The position numbers were made by a program, and so were the translations under genes. From assembly GCA_003161755.1 (NCBI GenBank), contig PMNP01000274.1:1146-7982 (forward strand): DNA of 6,837 nt, read 5' to 3'. Below, one piece after another: positions 6,686 to 6,837 of the stretch (position 1 is the first letter of the stretch; every line of letters starts with the position of its first letter). The notes beneath the pieces are model-generated. The model was given only the letters and a program-made list of their open reading frames with translations, was not told where the DNA came from and did no database searches. The DNA is from Ignavibacteriota bacterium. GTDB taxonomy: Bacteria; Bacteroidota; UBA10030; UBA6906.

Positions 6686-6714
6686 TTGATTTTCCCCCCC
6701 CTCTTTTCTACATT
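6686..6714 (+). promoter_or_regulatory. Putative promoter of the 6762 gene with a C8 tract in the spacer
   Basis: TTGATT at 6686-6691, a 17-bp spacer, and TACATT at 6709-6714, continuing as TACATTTC. The spacer contains eight consecutive C at 6694-6701. Transcription would begin near 6721, giving a leader of about 41 bases. The architecture matches the other three promoter candidates in the window. Confidence 0.45.
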
Positions 6715-6750
6715 TCATACTGCGGGTTTTCTTGGTTCACTATGTTCTTC

Positions 6751-6755
6751 GGAGG
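6751..6755 (+). promoter_or_regulatory. Ribosome-binding site of the 6762 gene
   Basis: GGAGG six bases before the ATG at 6762-6764, a textbook SD that fixes the start of the partial gene at the right edge. Confidence 0.75.
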
Positions 6756-6761
6756 ATTGAC

Positions 6762-6837
6762 ATGTCGTACGACATCAAAGCCATCAATGAGAAAATTCAA
6801 CGCGAGAGTGCTTTCATCGATCTTCTCCTTATGGAGA
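6762..6837 (+). CDS. N-terminus of a probable MoxR-family AAA+ ATPase (partial, runs off the window)
   Basis: Only the first 25 residues are present (MSYDIKAINEKIQRESAF then IDLLLME). The pattern I..(L/I)NEKI..ESAF.D.L..E resembles the start of MoxR-type ATPases of the FCB group, which continue with a KVIVGQ...LLEGVPGLAKT Walker A region; none of that is in the window, so the call rests on a short match from memory. MoxR proteins are chaperone-like AAA+ ATPases usually followed by DUF58 and von Willebrand A-domain genes. The gene itself is well supported by the SD, a putative promoter and an open frame to the end of the window. Confidence 0.5.
   Translation, partial: MSYDIKAINEKIQRESAFIDLLLME

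Overview
The window (about 53% GC by eye) looks like chromosomal DNA from an uncultured or little-studied bacterium. Four putative promoters share the form TTG-N3, 17 bp, (T/C)A(T/C)ATT. Most gene starts have a Shine-Dalgarno (SD) sequence or are translationally coupled to the gene before. The start of the partial right-hand gene and the membrane acyltransferase recall Chlorobiota/Ignavibacteria-type members of the FCB group, but that assignment is inference from memory, not a search.

Layout. Six genes lie on the minus strand, transcribed right to left from about 5593 to 50: hpnC, hpnD, hpnE, a single-domain response regulator, a multi-pass membrane acyltransferase (HGSNAT/DUF1624-like), and a short-form 2,3-bisphosphoglycerate-dependent phosphoglycerate mutase (gpmA). 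hpnC-hpnD-hpnE are joined by two 4-bp ATGA stop/start overlaps and form a complete route from farnesyl diphosphate to squalene: HpnD makes presqualene diphosphate, HpnC hydroxysqualene, HpnE squalene. The response regulator has its own putative promoter. A perfect 11-bp hairpin followed by TTTT sits at the junction between the regulator and the acyltransferase.

On the plus strand, divergent from hpnC, lies a two-gene module: a 72-aa small protein of unknown function and a 254-aa pol-beta-type nucleotidyltransferase. They overlap by 107 bp in different frames, and the ribosome-binding site of the second is embedded in a Gly-Gly motif of the first. A gene that looks like a MoxR-family AAA+ ATPase begins at 6762 and runs off the right edge. 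Its putative promoter has an 8-C tract in the spacer.

How they work together. The hpnCDE operon supplies squalene for hopanoids or other squalene-derived lipids; no squalene-hopene cyclase is present here. The regulator, acyltransferase and gpmA have no evident biochemical link to it. The small protein/nucleotidyltransferase pair is the least explained part of the window and the best candidate for an undescribed system. There are no RNA genes, CRISPR arrays or insertion sequences that I can see, and no gene-free stretch longer than 300 bp. Bases 1-49 hold no gene I can support.
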